A DNA stretch of 64,000 bases from Flavobacteriaceae bacterium MAR_2010_72 (GCA_003550275.1 QXCW01000002.1:248001-312000); one strand, 5' to 3'. Counted from the stretch's first letter, positions 1 to 9,601 are shown. Made by a program: numbers and translations. The notes: generated by a model from the letters alone, not told the origin.

Positions 1-2631
1 ACGAGTCGGTTTACAGCGCAAGAGGGTAATCAAGGGCCATATAAATTGCGTGGTCCAAATAATGAATTGTTTGTACTTATTGTTTCGGGGAGTGAAACCG
101 TTTATGTTAATGGGCTTCCTGTTGAACGTGGTGAGGATAACGACTACATTATCGATTATAATGCTGGCGAAATTATTTTCAATTCGACCTATCCCATCAC
201 TTCCGAAATGCGAATCACTGTTGATTATCAATATAGCGAGCGTAATTTTTCTAGATTTATAGTTTACGGAGGAAGCACTTACGAAACCGAAAAATTGAAA
301 TTAGGAGTTTCGGTGTATTCTGAAACCGATGCCAAAAATCAACCTTTACAACAAAATTTATCTACCGAACAGACCCAGATTTTGGCAAATGCTGGAGATG
401 ATAAAAGTTTGATGGTCGCGCCTTCAGCGATTGCTGAAAGCTATTCTGAAAATAGAATTCTATATAAAAAAGAGCTAATTGATGGCGCTGAAGCTTTTGT
501 GTTTTCTAATAATCCTGACGATGAATTGTTCAGTGTAAAATTCAGCCTAGTTGGCGATAATCAAGGGGATTATATAATTTCCAATGCTAATGCGGTTACT
601 ACCATTTATGAATATATGTCGCCATTAAATGGAGTTCCGCAAGGTAATTATGCCCCAATTGTGCAACTTATTGCGCCGACACAATTGCAAGTTGCGGTCG
701 TTAATGGTTTGTACAAGCCTACCCAAAAAACGGAAGTGTATTTTGAACTCGCTGGCAGCAAAAATGATCAGAATCTGTTTTCAGGTCTTGATGATTCCAA
801 TAATGATGGATTTGCAGGAAAATTAAAGCTAGACCAGTACATTGTAAAAACCGATAGCCTATGGAATTTAAAAGCTTTTGTTGATGCCGATATGATTCAA
901 GAAAATTTTAGGACCATTCAACGCTTGTATTATGCCGAATTTAGTCGTGACTGGAATCTTGAGACTACCATGGGTAATCAAAGTTTATTGAGTGCAGGAT
1001 TGGAATTGGCACATCCAAAAAACGGATTGGCAGCGTATAAATTTGAACATCTCAACTATTCTGAAAGTTTCAATGGCAATCGACATAATATGCTAGCTAA
1101 TCTTCAATTGGGGAAGTTTCAGGTATTTTCAAATTCAAGTTTACTAACTAGTGAAGGAAATCAAAATACTTCTCGATTTTTCAGAACCTTTAACCGAGCA
1201 ACCTATGGTTTTAATAAGCAATGGATTGGTGCTAAATTAGCCGCAGAAGATAATAAACAGCGAGATGTTATTACTGAAAATTTAAGCGAATTGAGTCAAA
1301 AGTTTACGGCTTACGAGCTGTTTTATGGGGTTGGTGATAGTACTAAAGTATTTGTTGAAGCGGGATATAAGCATCGGGTCAATGATAGTTTACGTGCCAA
1401 TGGTTTAGAACGCGTCAATAGTTCAAACACCTATTATTTAAGGTCTAGACTTATTCAGAATGCCAATACCAATCTAGGTATTTATGTTAATTATCGAAAG
1501 CTTAAACAAGAAGATGCCACTAAAGATGATGAGCGGTCACTCAACTCGCGTGTCAATTTTAACCAAAATTTGTTCAACCAGATTGTGCAGTGGAATACCA
1601 TTTTTGAAACGAATTCTGGGACATTGCCGCAACAAGACTTTACATATGTCAAGGTTGATGCTGGTCAAGGGGCATATACTTGGATTGATTACAATAGCAA
1701 TAACATTCAGGAGTTGAACGAATTTGAAATAGCTCAATTTCAAGATCAAGGTGAATACATCAGGGTGTTATTACCTAATCAGGTGTTTGTGAAAACACAT
1801 CAGAACCGATTCAGTCAAACACTTACCATTAATCCACAGCAGTGGTCCGTTTCTGAACAAAAAGACAAAAAATTCTGGTCGTACTTTTATAACCAAACCT
1901 CTTATTTAATTGACCGCAAGCAGCGAAGGGAAGGAAATACGTTTAACTTAAACCCATTCAATACCGATGAGGACAATCAATTAGCGCTTAACCAAAGCAT
2001 AAGAAATGTCTTGTTTTATAACAGGGGGAAACAGCGGTATACAACCTCTTACACGTTTTTGTCCAACACCAATCGAACTATTTTATCTATAGGATTTCAG
2101 GAGCATAAATTAAAAAGCCATCAAGTGCATTTTAATCACAAATTTGCTGAAAGTTGGCTTGTTAATTTGAAGTCGAGTCTGGAAGTCAATGAAAGCTTGA
2201 GTGAAAATTTTGCGAGTAGAAATTACACCATTGATGAAGTGCGGCTACATCCGAAACTATCGTATTTGTTTAATGAGAATGCCCAGTTTGATGTGTTTTA
2301 TCAATTAACTTCAAAAAACAATACCATTGGCAATATGGAATCCTTAACCCAAAACAATTATGGTGTTTCGTTTACTTATAATAACGTTCAAAAAATAGCT
2401 TTAACTGGAGAATTGAATTTCTTTCAAAATGAGTTTGAAGGGAATCCAAACACACCTGTTTCTTATCAAATGTTAGAAGGCTTACAGCCTGGTAAAAACT
2501 TTACGTGGAGCCTTTTGGCTCAAAAGAAATTGACCAAATTTTTGGATTTGAATTTGAATTATTTTGGACGTAAAACAGAAACGTCAAAGACCATTCATAC
2601 AGGAACGGTGCAGTTGAAGGCTTATTTTTAA
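1..2631 (+). CDS. Large outer-membrane beta-barrel protein (3' part)
   Basis: The reading frame is open from base 1, so the gene starts outside the window; about 876 residues are visible. The first ~80 visible residues contain a compact beta-rich module (VYVNGLPVERGEDNDYIIDY followed by a strand ending DYQYSERNF). I know this pattern from uncharacterised large Bacteroidota surface proteins. The remainder is a long run of alternating polar and aromatic strands and ends in ..LKAYF. A terminal Phe is typical of outer-membrane barrels recognised by the BAM complex. No plug, TonB box or T9SS domain is visible in this part. It probably spans the outer membrane; substrate and role are unknown. Confidence 0.7.
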   Translation, partial: TSRFTAQEGNQGPYKLRGPNNELFVLIVSGSETVYVNGLPVERGEDNDYIIDYNAGEIIFNSTYPITSEMRITVDYQYSERNFSRFIVYGGSTYETEKLKLGVSVYSETDAKNQPLQQNLSTEQTQILANAGDDKSLMVAPSAIAESYSENRILYKKELIDGAEAFVFSNNPDDELFSVKFSLVGDNQGDYIISNANAVTTIYEYMSPLNGVPQGNYAPIVQLIAPTQLQVAVVNGLYKPTQKTEVYFELAGSKNDQNLFSGLDDSNNDGFAGKLKLDQYIVKTDSLWNLKAFVDADMIQENFRTIQRLYYAEFSRDWNLETTMGNQSLLSAGLELAHPKNGLAAYKFEHLNYSESFNGNRHNMLANLQLGKFQVFSNSSLLTSEGNQNTSRFFRTFNRATYGFNKQWIGAKLAAEDNKQRDVITENLSELSQKFTAYELFYGVGDSTKVFVEAGYKHRVNDSLRANGLERVNSSNTYYLRSRLIQNANTNLGIYVNYRKLKQEDATKDDERSLNSRVNFNQNLFNQIVQWNTIFETNSGTLPQQDFTYVKVDAGQGAYTWIDYNSNNIQELNEFEIAQFQDQGEYIRVLLPNQVFVKTHQNRFSQTLTINPQQWSVSEQKDKKFWSYFYNQTSYLIDRKQRREGNTFNLNPFNTDEDNQLALNQSIRNVLFYNRGKQRYTTSYTFLSNTNRTILSIGFQEHKLKSHQVHFNHKFAESWLVNLKSSLEVNESLSENFASRNYTIDEVRLHPKLSYLFNENAQFDVFYQLTSKNNTIGNMESLTQNNYGVSFTYNNVQKIALTGELNFFQNEFEGNPNTPVSYQMLEGLQPGKNFTWSLLAQKKLTKFLDLNLNYFGRKTETSKTIHTGTVQLKAYF

Positions 2632-2723
2632 ATAGATCTATTTTCGACGCAACCTTTTATCTATATTTACATCTTTTGTCAAATTTTTTATTCTAACGCT
2701 TAAGTCGATTTTAAAACTAACTA

Positions 2724-3266
2724 ATGAAACAAATACTAATAGTACTCGCGCTCCTCATTTCTGTAATTACTTTACAAGCACAAAATGACGATTTTCAGAA
2801 TGTAGATAGAAAAAACGAAGTTAAACTCAATGCGCTCTATTTAGTGCTTGGTGCTTTTGAAGGCACCTATGAACATTTATTAAATGAGGAGTCTGGAATT
2901 GGTGTTTCCTTGTTTTTGCCAATTGATGCGGATGTTAATGACGATGTTAATTATTATATTTCTCCTTATTACCGATTTTATTTTGGGAGTAAATTTGCCT
3001 CTGGTTTTTTCTTGGAAGGTTTTGGGATGTTGAATTCAGTAAATGATAGAGCCTATTACTACAACGATGGGCTTGATCCTACAATAGAAGAAAAAAATGT
3101 TACTGATTTTGCTTTAGGAATAGGACTAGGAGGTAAATGGGTAACAAAAAGAGGTCTGATAGGCGAACTTAATTTGGGAATAGGACGCAACCTTTTTAGT
3201 TCAAGTGAATATGACGATAATGAATTTGTGGGCAAATTAGGAATTACTGTCGGGTATCGATTTTAA
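2724..3266 (+). CDS. Small outer-membrane beta-barrel protein, possibly DUF3575-like
   Basis: The 180-residue product starts with a clear signal peptide (hydrophobic residues 4-17, cleavage after LQAQ). The mature part has about eight short amphipathic strands, including YISPYYRFYFGS and an alternating Gly/Phe segment, and it ends in VGYRF with the C-terminal Phe expected of an outer-membrane barrel. The overall look resembles DUF3575 or OmpA-barrel-like small porins. It lies 92 bases after the large barrel gene and shares its strand, and a strong hairpin terminator follows directly. Its function is unknown. Confidence 0.65.
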   Translation: MKQILIVLALLISVITLQAQNDDFQNVDRKNEVKLNALYLVLGAFEGTYEHLLNEESGIGVSLFLPIDADVNDDVNYYISPYYRFYFGSKFASGFFLEGFGMLNSVNDRAYYYNDGLDPTIEEKNVTDFALGIGLGGKWVTKRGLIGELNLGIGRNLFSSSEYDDNEFVGKLGITVGYRF

Positions 3267-3280
3267 CGATAACAAAATAA

Positions 3281-3315
3281 ACAAAAAGCCCAAGCAAACA
3301 GCTTGGGCTTTTTGT
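3281..3315. terminator. Bidirectional intrinsic terminator
   Basis: A perfect 15-bp inverted repeat (3281-3295 with 3301-3315, 5-base loop) has a GC-rich core and A/T flanks on both sides. It sits between the convergent small barrel gene and glyS and can end both transcripts. Confidence 0.9.
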
Positions 3316-3318
3316 TTA

Positions 3319-4860
3319 TTACATCTTCATCAACCAATGCTTAACATCAACCTCTTGCTTTATGAGGTCTCTTAAATCGGAAATGTTTACACGTTGTTGT
3401 TCCATGGTATCTCGATGACGAATCGTAACTGTATTGTCTTCCAAAGTATCGTGGTCAACCGTAATGCAAAAAGGCGTACCGTTAGCATCTTGGCGTCTGT
3501 AACGTCTTCCAACAGCATCTTTTTCGTCATAATCTACATTGAAATCCCATTTAAGGTCATCAACAATTTGCTTGGCTATTTCTGGCAAGCCATCTTTCTT
3601 TACCAAAGGTAAAACAGCAGCTTTAACTGGCGCCAATACCGCAGGTAATTTTAAAACGGTTCTGGTTGTATTATTGTCTAATTCTTCTTCAACTAATGAA
3701 TTTGAGAATATGGCCAAGAACATACGATCTAAACCTATGGAGGTTTCTAACACATAAGGCACGTAACTCTTATTTTCTTCAGGGTCAAAATATTGCAGTT
3801 TCTTTCCAGAAAATTCTTCGTGTTGTTTAAGGTCGAAATCTGTACGTGAGTGAATACCTTCCAATTCTTTAAATCCAAAAGGAAATTTGAATTCGATATC
3901 GGTTGCTGCATCGGCGTAATGTGCTAATTTCTCGTGGTCATGAAAACGGTAGTTGTCAGTGCCCATGCCTAATGACAAATGCCACTTCATTCGGGTATCT
4001 TTCCAATGCTCAAACCATTCGCCTTGCGTACCGGGTTTAATAAAGAACTGCATTTCCATTTGTTCAAATTCACGCATTCTAAATATGAACTGTCTTGCAA
4101 CAATTTCGTTTCTAAAGGCCTTCCCCGTTTGTGCAATACCGAATGGGATTTTCATGCGCCCTGTTTTTTGAACATTCAGAAAATTCACAAATATACCTTG
4201 AGCTGTTTCTGGACGTAGGTACAAATCCAAGGCATTTTCGGCAGAAGCACCTAGTTTTGTCCCGAACATAAGATTAAACTGTTTCACATCGGTCCAGTTG
4301 CGACTTCCAGTTAATGGATCTGCAATTTCCAATTCTTCAATAAGTGCTTTAACATCTGCTAAATCTTCCTTTTCCAAAGATTTAGCCATTCTAGAAAGTG
4401 TAGTGTCAATTTTTTCTTGATATCCTAGAACACGAGCATTGGTTGAAACAAATTCGGTTTTATTAAAAGCATCACCAAAACGCTTGGCAGCTTTATCAAC
4501 TTCCTTGTCTATTTTAGCTTCAAGCTTTGCACAATAGTCTTCTATCAACACATCTGCTCTGTATCGCTTTTTAGAGTCTTTATTATCAATCAAGGGATCG
4601 TTAAAAGCATCGACATGCCCTGAAGCTTTCCAGGTGGTAGGGTGCATAAAAATGGCTGCATCAATACCAACAATGTTATCGTGCATTTGCACCATGGCTT
4701 TCCACCAATAATCTCGAATGTTTTTTTTGAGTTCTACACCATTTTGTGCGTAATCGTATACTGCACTTAATCCGTCGTAAATTTCACTACTCTGGAAAAC
4801 GTAACCATACTCCTTTGCGTGAGAGATTACTTTTTTGAATTGATCGTCTTGGTTTGCCAT
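3319..4860 (-). CDS. glyS: Glycyl-tRNA synthetase, alpha2 (eukaryote/archaea-like) type
   Basis: This 513-residue class II synthetase charges tRNA-Gly in the cytoplasm. It is the single-chain homodimeric form, not the two-subunit bacterial form. Motif 2 is visible around GKAFRNEIVARQ...FEQMEMQFF, and motif 3 around SIGLDRMFLAIF. The C-terminal ~100 residues form the anticodon-binding domain (VLAPVKAAVLPLVKK onward). The length is normal for the Bacteroidota form. A consensus TATTTTTG box ends only 4 bases upstream of the ATG, so the mRNA may be leaderless. The gene stands alone between terminators. Confidence 0.95.
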   Translation of the reverse strand: MANQDDQFKKVISHAKEYGYVFQSSEIYDGLSAVYDYAQNGVELKKNIRDYWWKAMVQMHDNIVGIDAAIFMHPTTWKASGHVDAFNDPLIDNKDSKKRYRADVLIEDYCAKLEAKIDKEVDKAAKRFGDAFNKTEFVSTNARVLGYQEKIDTTLSRMAKSLEKEDLADVKALIEELEIADPLTGSRNWTDVKQFNLMFGTKLGASAENALDLYLRPETAQGIFVNFLNVQKTGRMKIPFGIAQTGKAFRNEIVARQFIFRMREFEQMEMQFFIKPGTQGEWFEHWKDTRMKWHLSLGMGTDNYRFHDHEKLAHYADAATDIEFKFPFGFKELEGIHSRTDFDLKQHEEFSGKKLQYFDPEENKSYVPYVLETSIGLDRMFLAIFSNSLVEEELDNNTTRTVLKLPAVLAPVKAAVLPLVKKDGLPEIAKQIVDDLKWDFNVDYDEKDAVGRRYRRQDANGTPFCITVDHDTLEDNTVTIRHRDTMEQQRVNISDLRDLIKQEVDVKHWLMKM

Positions 4861-4864
4861 GCTG

Positions 4865-4872
4865 CAAAAATA
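4865..4872 (-). promoter_or_regulatory. Bacteroidota -7 promoter box for glyS
   Basis: On the minus strand the sequence reads TATTTTTG, a full match to TAnnTTTG. It ends 4 bases before the glyS ATG, which predicts a transcript with almost no 5' leader. Confidence 0.55.
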
Positions 4873-4903
4873 AAAAACCGCCCCAATTAATGGAACGGTT
4901 TTT
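4873..4903 (-). terminator. Terminator of the coiled-coil protein gene
   Basis: Arms AAAAACCG (4873-4880) and CGGTTTTT (4896-4903) pair perfectly across a 15-base loop. The minus-strand transcript ends in a U-run. The hairpin touches the glyS -7 box, so one gene's terminator and the next gene's promoter are packed together. Confidence 0.7.
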
Positions 4904-4922
4904 AGAAAATAATATAATTGAG

Positions 4923-5807
4923 TTAGTTAAGTTGCAATTGTGTGCTGCCGAGTTTTCGGTCTTTATTGAAAACATTTATAAAATAGGTGCCTTCTATAAG
5001 TGGTTGATCGTCTTCATCAGCATTGATAGTTAAGCAAACATCAATAACTTGATTTTGGTAACTCACCACCTTTTTAAGGCTATAAATTAAGGAAGAATCA
5101 CCAAAATTGATGGCGCCTTTATCAGCAAAAACGTTATTAAGTGGATTCAAAACCTGAATGTAAATATCCTTTTCTCCCCTTGGTGCCAATGAATTTTCTG
5201 CAATGGTAAAGCATACTTCTATGCTTTTGGCTTTGGAGGCTTTATAGGTTTCAATAGCTTTTTCAGAAACCCCGTTATAAGCTTTTGCGCTAAACGCATT
5301 AGCTTTTAAAAGCGAAGCCTCTTCAATAGATTTTAAAAGTGCTTTATGCTTTTCCGCTAGATTTTTATTTTCGAAACGTTCTTTATTAAGTTGATTGTAC
5401 GCTAGAAGCTTTTCTTGTTCGAGTTGTAAAGTAACATCCTTGAGAGAATCTATAGTATGAAATAAGCTATAGTTTTTAGATTGTAAAACAGATACACGTT
5501 GTTTTACTTTAGATATTACGGCTACATCGCTACGTAGCAATCGTAAAGAATCTAGAGCATTTTTAGCATCTAGTTTGGCATTTTTAAGTTGGAAGGCTAT
5601 CAGACTATTTGTTGAGGAAACGTCATCATATCTCTGGATCATTTGAGATAATTCGTTTTCAACAAGTTTTTTTTCTTGCTCTAAAAATTGTTGATGTGCC
5701 TCAATGGATTGTTGATTGGTAAAACTGTAAACAGTTACTGCGGCGATGACAACAATTAAAGAACCTGTAATTAATCTGTAGTTAAATAGTTGAGGGTTAA
5801 CTATCAT
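4923..5807 (-). CDS. Membrane-anchored coiled-coil protein, function unknown
   Basis: The 294-residue protein has one N-terminal membrane segment (about residues 13-30) followed by a long predicted coiled coil (about 35-180) rich in Glu, Lys, Leu and Ala. A beta-rich C-terminal domain (about 190-294) contains IEVCFTIAENSLAPRGEKDI and ends in FNKDRKLGSTQLQL. Relatives in Flavobacteriaceae are, from memory, often labelled as chromosome-partitioning proteins. I see no Walker A motif or other ParA feature here, so I do not use that name. It probably sits in the inner membrane with the coiled coil and C-domain in the periplasm. It has its own terminator and is divergent from comF. Confidence 0.6.
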   Translation of the reverse strand: MIVNPQLFNYRLITGSLIVVIAAVTVYSFTNQQSIEAHQQFLEQEKKLVENELSQMIQRYDDVSSTNSLIAFQLKNAKLDAKNALDSLRLLRSDVAVISKVKQRVSVLQSKNYSLFHTIDSLKDVTLQLEQEKLLAYNQLNKERFENKNLAEKHKALLKSIEEASLLKANAFSAKAYNGVSEKAIETYKASKAKSIEVCFTIAENSLAPRGEKDIYIQVLNPLNNVFADKGAINFGDSSLIYSLKKVVSYQNQVIDVCLTINADEDDQPLIEGTYFINVFNKDRKLGSTQLQLN

Positions 5808-5876
5808 TATTAATTTTCTTAATTCAAGGAACGAATTTAGATATTACCTTTACGTAAACTTATTTTAATCGATGAA

Positions 5877-6557
5877 ATGGTAATAAATTTGTTAAACCTG
5901 TTTTTTCCTAGAGTATGTTTGGGATGTAGCACCCATTTAGGAGATAATGAGACTTACCTCTGTGGGCTGTGTAGACATAATTTGCCAGTCACTAATTTTC
6001 ATTTTGACCAAAATGATACAGTAAAAAATGCACTTTATGGGCGTATAAAGCTTGAACAAGCAACGGCATTATTACACTTTTCTAAAAAGGGTATTGTGCA
6101 ACAACTCATGCATAATTTAAAATATAGAGGTCATGAAGAGGTTGGGGAGTTTTTGGGTAAATGGCTTGGAGAAGAATTAAAATCATTAACTGCTTATAAA
6201 GCCATTGATGTGGTCATTCCGGTGCCCCTGCACAGATCTAAATTGCGACAACGTGGCTATAATCAAGTCACAAAATTTGGTCAGGAAATTGCTAAAGCTT
6301 TAGAAGTAGATTTTAATGATTTGGTATTGCAGAAGACTTTAGCGACAAAAACCCAAGTGTTTAAGGACAGATTATTGAGGACATCTGGAGATGCTGCTAC
6401 GTTTTCAATTTCTGAAAATCAATCACTAAAGGGAAAACATATTTTATTGGTAGATGATATTATTACCACGGGAGCCACCATTGAGTCCTGTGCTAATGCT
6501 TTGTTTCGGATTGAAGGCGTAAAGATTAGTGTGGCTACGATGGCGATCACAGACTAA
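5877..6557 (+). CDS. comF: ComF-family phosphoribosyltransferase-like protein
   Basis: The 226-residue protein has an N-terminal zinc ribbon (CLGC near residue 15 and CGLC near residue 30). A type I phosphoribosyltransferase fold follows, with the PRPP-binding loop HILLVDDIITTGAT at about residues 187-200 and the upstream VIPVPLHRSKLRQRGYNQ signature. ComF proteins are needed for DNA uptake during natural transformation in several bacteria, although the reaction they catalyse is unclear. The gene is divergent from the coiled-coil gene and is not in an evident competence cluster. Confidence 0.9.
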   Translation: MVINLLNLFFPRVCLGCSTHLGDNETYLCGLCRHNLPVTNFHFDQNDTVKNALYGRIKLEQATALLHFSKKGIVQQLMHNLKYRGHEEVGEFLGKWLGEELKSLTAYKAIDVVIPVPLHRSKLRQRGYNQVTKFGQEIAKALEVDFNDLVLQKTLATKTQVFKDRLLRTSGDAATFSISENQSLKGKHILLVDDIITTGATIESCANALFRIEGVKISVATMAITD

Positions 6558-6647
6558 TAGGTTTAAATCTAATTTATTAAATGTTTTGGTTTGAAATTTA
6601 AAGACAATTTTAGTAAGACGTGTTTCGTTTGTATCCGAAATATGTTG

Positions 6648-6655
6648 TTAATTTG
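6648..6655 (+). promoter_or_regulatory. Putative promoter of the Ig-like lipoprotein gene
   Basis: TTAATTTG resembles the TAnnTTTG box, with one mismatch. A TTTG lies 16 bases upstream (6628-6631), matching the -33 element. The box ends 20 bases before the ATG at 6676. Confidence 0.4.
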
Positions 6656-6675
6656 CTTAAAATTTAGGCGATATA

Positions 6676-8283
6676 ATGTTTAAACCTTTTTTTCAGAAGT
6701 TTTTATTGGTGTTTTTGACTTTAGCTCTTATAGCTTGTGCTAATAGAGGTACGCCAACTGGTGGAGAAAAGGATGTTACACCACCAGTGATTGTAAAAAC
6801 CGATCCCGAAAACTTCACAACTAATTTTTCAGGAAAAGAAATTCGAATTTATTTTGATGAATATGTAAAGCTCAAAAATTTACAAAGGCAACTTATTATT
6901 TCTCCTCCCATGGAATACCAACCTGAAATTACGCCATTAGGGTTGGCAAGTAAATACATTAGGATAAAAATAATTGACACTTTACAGCCCAACACAACTT
7001 ACGCATTTAACTTTGGACAAAGCATTGTAGACAACAATGAGGAAAATCCTTATCCCTATTACAGGTATGTGTTTTCTACAGGAAGTTATATTGATTCCTT
7101 ATCGGTGAGCGGAAATGTTCTGGATGCCAAAACAAGAACACCAGATAAGTTTGTGTCGGTTATGTTGTATGAGATGGATTCAACATTTACAGATTCAACC
7201 ATATACAAAAAAAAACCAAAGTATATTACCAACACACTTGATAGTTTAACAACCTTTAAAATTGATAATATTAAGGCTGGGCAATATAAACTGATTGCGT
7301 TGAAGGAAGAGAATAGCAATTTCACCTTTCAGCAAAAAACCGATAAAATTGGGTTTTATGAAGGTGTTGTCAATGTGCCTACAGATTCGTTATTCACTTT
7401 GAAACTGTTTAAGGAGGTTACCGATTTTAAAGCTTTTAGACCAAAACAGGAGGCTGGTCAAAAGATTGCCTTTGGATTTGAAGGTGATTATAAGAGTGCA
7501 AACATTGAAATACAAAAAGAAAGTGCTCCTCCAGAATTCAAGAAACGAATCACAAAGGATACAAAAGCTGATACCTTGTATTATTGGTACAGCCCTAAAT
7601 TAGAAATCGACTCTACCTATTTTGTGGTGACCAATAAAACCTATAGTGATACCTTAAAACATAGATTTAGAGATATGCCAAAAGATTCCTTACTTGTAAA
7701 TTCGCTTCAATCAGGTGTTATTGAGTTTAATCAAGACTTTGAAATTAACGGAACTATTCCTTTTGATGGTATTGACGAAAAGCAAATTAACATTGTAGAT
7801 AAAGATTCTGTTGCGATTCCATTTTCAACAACCTTTAATGAATGGAATAATACTTATGCCTTCAAATTCAATAAAACAGAATCAAACACCTATAAAGTAC
7901 GTGCATTACCCAATGCCTTTAAAGATTTATTTGGCAATACTAACGACACTTTAAATTACAGTTTAAGGACTAAATCGTATTCAGACTATTCCAATATAAG
8001 AGTGACCATAAATAACGCTATTTATCCTTTGATTGTGCAATTAACAAATGATAAAGGTGATGTAAAATACGAGCAATTTGCTAAAGCCCAAGCACCAGTT
8101 GATTTTAGATATATAAATCCTGGAACCTATTATTTAAGGGTGGTTTTTGATACCAATGACAACCAAGTTTGGGATACAGGTAACTACCTCAAAAAATTGC
8201 ATCCAGAGCGTATAAGTTATTTTCCAGAGGCAATTGATGCACGGGCCAATTGGGACCCTGTTATTGAATTTACATTAGAGTAA
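6676..8283 (+). CDS. Ig-like (Big_5-type) domain lipoprotein
   Basis: The 535-residue protein begins with a lipoprotein signal peptide with lipobox LIAC at about residues 18-21. An Ig-like module of the Big_5 type follows (about 38-137), recognisable from DVTPPVIVKTDPEN, then KEIRIYFDEYVKL and the closing YRYVFSTG. A carboxypeptidase-regulatory-like beta sandwich (SVSGNVLDAKTRTPDKFVSV) and further beta domains come next. Such proteins are common Flavobacteriia surface lipoproteins of unknown role. The 3' end overlaps the convergent nitrilase gene by 14 bases. Confidence 0.75.
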   Translation: MFKPFFQKFLLVFLTLALIACANRGTPTGGEKDVTPPVIVKTDPENFTTNFSGKEIRIYFDEYVKLKNLQRQLIISPPMEYQPEITPLGLASKYIRIKIIDTLQPNTTYAFNFGQSIVDNNEENPYPYYRYVFSTGSYIDSLSVSGNVLDAKTRTPDKFVSVMLYEMDSTFTDSTIYKKKPKYITNTLDSLTTFKIDNIKAGQYKLIALKEENSNFTFQQKTDKIGFYEGVVNVPTDSLFTLKLFKEVTDFKAFRPKQEAGQKIAFGFEGDYKSANIEIQKESAPPEFKKRITKDTKADTLYYWYSPKLEIDSTYFVVTNKTYSDTLKHRFRDMPKDSLLVNSLQSGVIEFNQDFEINGTIPFDGIDEKQINIVDKDSVAIPFSTTFNEWNNTYAFKFNKTESNTYKVRALPNAFKDLFGNTNDTLNYSLRTKSYSDYSNIRVTINNAIYPLIVQLTNDKGDVKYEQFAKAQAPVDFRYINPGTYYLRVVFDTNDNQVWDTGNYLKKLHPERISYFPEAIDARANWDPVIEFTLE

Positions 8284-9049
8284 AAGTGTCTCTATCTATT
8301 AAAAATTTTAATTTATTCCTGTAAAAATTAATATGGTTTCGTTCAAGCGTAACCACTTCAATATGCTCTTTGTTAGGTCGTATAGGCGAAATGTTGTTCC
8401 CTAGTACATCATAAATAGTGGTATGGCCACAATATTCGTGATCCATATCATCTTTACCAACACGGTTTACACCAATACAATAACACATATTTTCAATGGC
8501 TCGTGCTTTTAGAAGGGTATCCCAAGCGGTAATACGTGGTTTCGGCCAATTGGCCACGTAAAGTAAAATGTCATAGTCTTCCGTATTTCTAGCCCAAACG
8601 GGGAAGCGTAAATCATAACATACCAAAGGGCAAATTTTCCAACCTTTGTAATCAATAATAATTTTTTCAGAACCAGCTTTGTAGGTTTTGTGCTCACCGG
8701 CAAGAGTGAAGGTGTGACGTTTATCGTAAGTATGAATGGCACCATCAGCTTGTACAAAGCACAATCTATTGTAGTAATTATTATGCTCTTCTATAATTAA
8801 ACTTCCAACAATAGCTGTATTTTTTTCTGAAGCCAGTTCTTGCATCCATGCCACTGTTTTGCCATCCATAGTTTCAGCAAACTCTTGGGCATTCATGGTA
8901 AATCCTGTTGTGAACATCTCTGGAAGCACAATAATATCAACGGGATTTAAAATGCTCTGGATTTTTTCTTTGAAATTTTTCCGATTCTGTTTTGGGTTTT
9001 CCCAAACAAGTTCAGATTGAATAATGGCCACTTTAAGTTGCTCTTGCAT
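8270..9049 (-). CDS. Nitrilase-family omega-amidase (YafV/MtnU-like)
   Basis: This 259-residue carbon-nitrogen hydrolase has the full catalytic triad: Glu44 (LPEMF), Lys110 (YDKRHTF) and Cys144 (LVCYDLRFP). The length and the TFTLAGEH segment fit YafV-type omega-amidases, which hydrolyse alpha-ketoglutaramate or alpha-ketosuccinamate to the keto acid plus ammonia. These enzymes work with glutamine/methionine transaminases of the YbdL type, and such a gene lies 1 kb away at 10106-11248. The gene follows the small coiled-coil gene by 5 bases on the same strand, so the two are probably co-transcribed. Substrate is inferred from family and context. Confidence 0.85.
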   Translation of the reverse strand: MQEQLKVAIIQSELVWENPKQNRKNFKEKIQSILNPVDIIVLPEMFTTGFTMNAQEFAETMDGKTVAWMQELASEKNTAIVGSLIIEEHNNYYNRLCFVQADGAIHTYDKRHTFTLAGEHKTYKAGSEKIIIDYKGWKICPLVCYDLRFPVWARNTEDYDILLYVANWPKPRITAWDTLLKARAIENMCYCIGVNRVGKDDMDHEYCGHTTIYDVLGNNISPIRPNKEHIEVVTLERNHINFYRNKLKFLIDRDTFTLM

Positions 9050-9054
9050 TGTGA

Positions 9055-9531
9055 TTAGTTTCGTTTAAGTTTCTTTTTTGCTTTTTCGGAAGATTGGGAT
9101 AAGTTGTCTAATTTTTCAAGCCATTTGGCTTCACTTTTTGGGCTTAATTTGCCTTTCCGCTTTAATTTTTCGTATTTGTTTTGTGCTTGTTCTAGTTTTT
9201 TTAAGGCCTTATCATAATTGTCTTGGGCTTTTTCTCGTTTGCGTAAAGCCTTTTCGGCCTGTTTTTGCTTTTTTTCGGCTTTTTTTTGTGCTTTTTCGGC
9301 TTTTCGGGCTTCTTTTTCCAGCTTTTCTTTCGCTTTAAGGTCTTCTGAAGCTTTTTCAAATCGCATCAGAATATTATTTTGTTCTTCGACACTTAAGGTG
9401 GAAGTCACGTCGTTACCTTCATGGAAAATTTTACCTTTTTTTACTTCATACCGCTTTCCGTCTTTAATGACTTCTTGAGCATTCAAGCTCAAACTGAAGC
9501 CAACAAGTGCGATAATTATCCAGAGTTTCAT
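9055..9531 (-). CDS. Secreted Lys/Glu/Ala-rich coiled-coil protein
   Basis: The 158-residue product has a signal peptide (residues 1-18, ending LSLNAQ). A short segment GKRYEVKKGKIFHEGNDV follows, then an almost continuous charged helix (about 55-158) rich in Lys, Glu and Ala with repeated EKAQKKAEKK-like units. It is probably a periplasmic or surface-exposed coiled coil. I do not recognise the family. The long opposite-strand ORF over this gene is an artefact of its AAA/GAA-type codons. It precedes the nitrilase gene by 5 bases. Confidence 0.55.
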   Translation of the reverse strand: MKLWIIIALVGFSLSLNAQEVIKDGKRYEVKKGKIFHEGNDVTSTLSVEEQNNILMRFEKASEDLKAKEKLEKEARKAEKAQKKAEKKQKQAEKALRKREKAQDNYDKALKKLEQAQNKYEKLKRKGKLSPKSEAKWLEKLDNLSQSSEKAKKKLKRN

Positions 9532-9601
9532 AATCGTAAGGTGTTTAGTTATTAATGAATTAAATGTAATTAAATTTTAACTATTTTTATCTTTTCAACC
9601 T

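Noticed and set aside
4861-4922. T-box riboswitch before glyS
   Set aside because: There is no T-box sequence or long leader. The promoter box is 4 bases from the ATG.
9078-9478. Long opposite-strand ORFs over the Lys/Glu-rich coiled-coil gene
   Set aside because: They are the reverse of AAA/GAA/GCT-type codons and translate to Phe/Leu/Ser-rich nonsense. The minus-strand gene has a signal peptide and is the real one.
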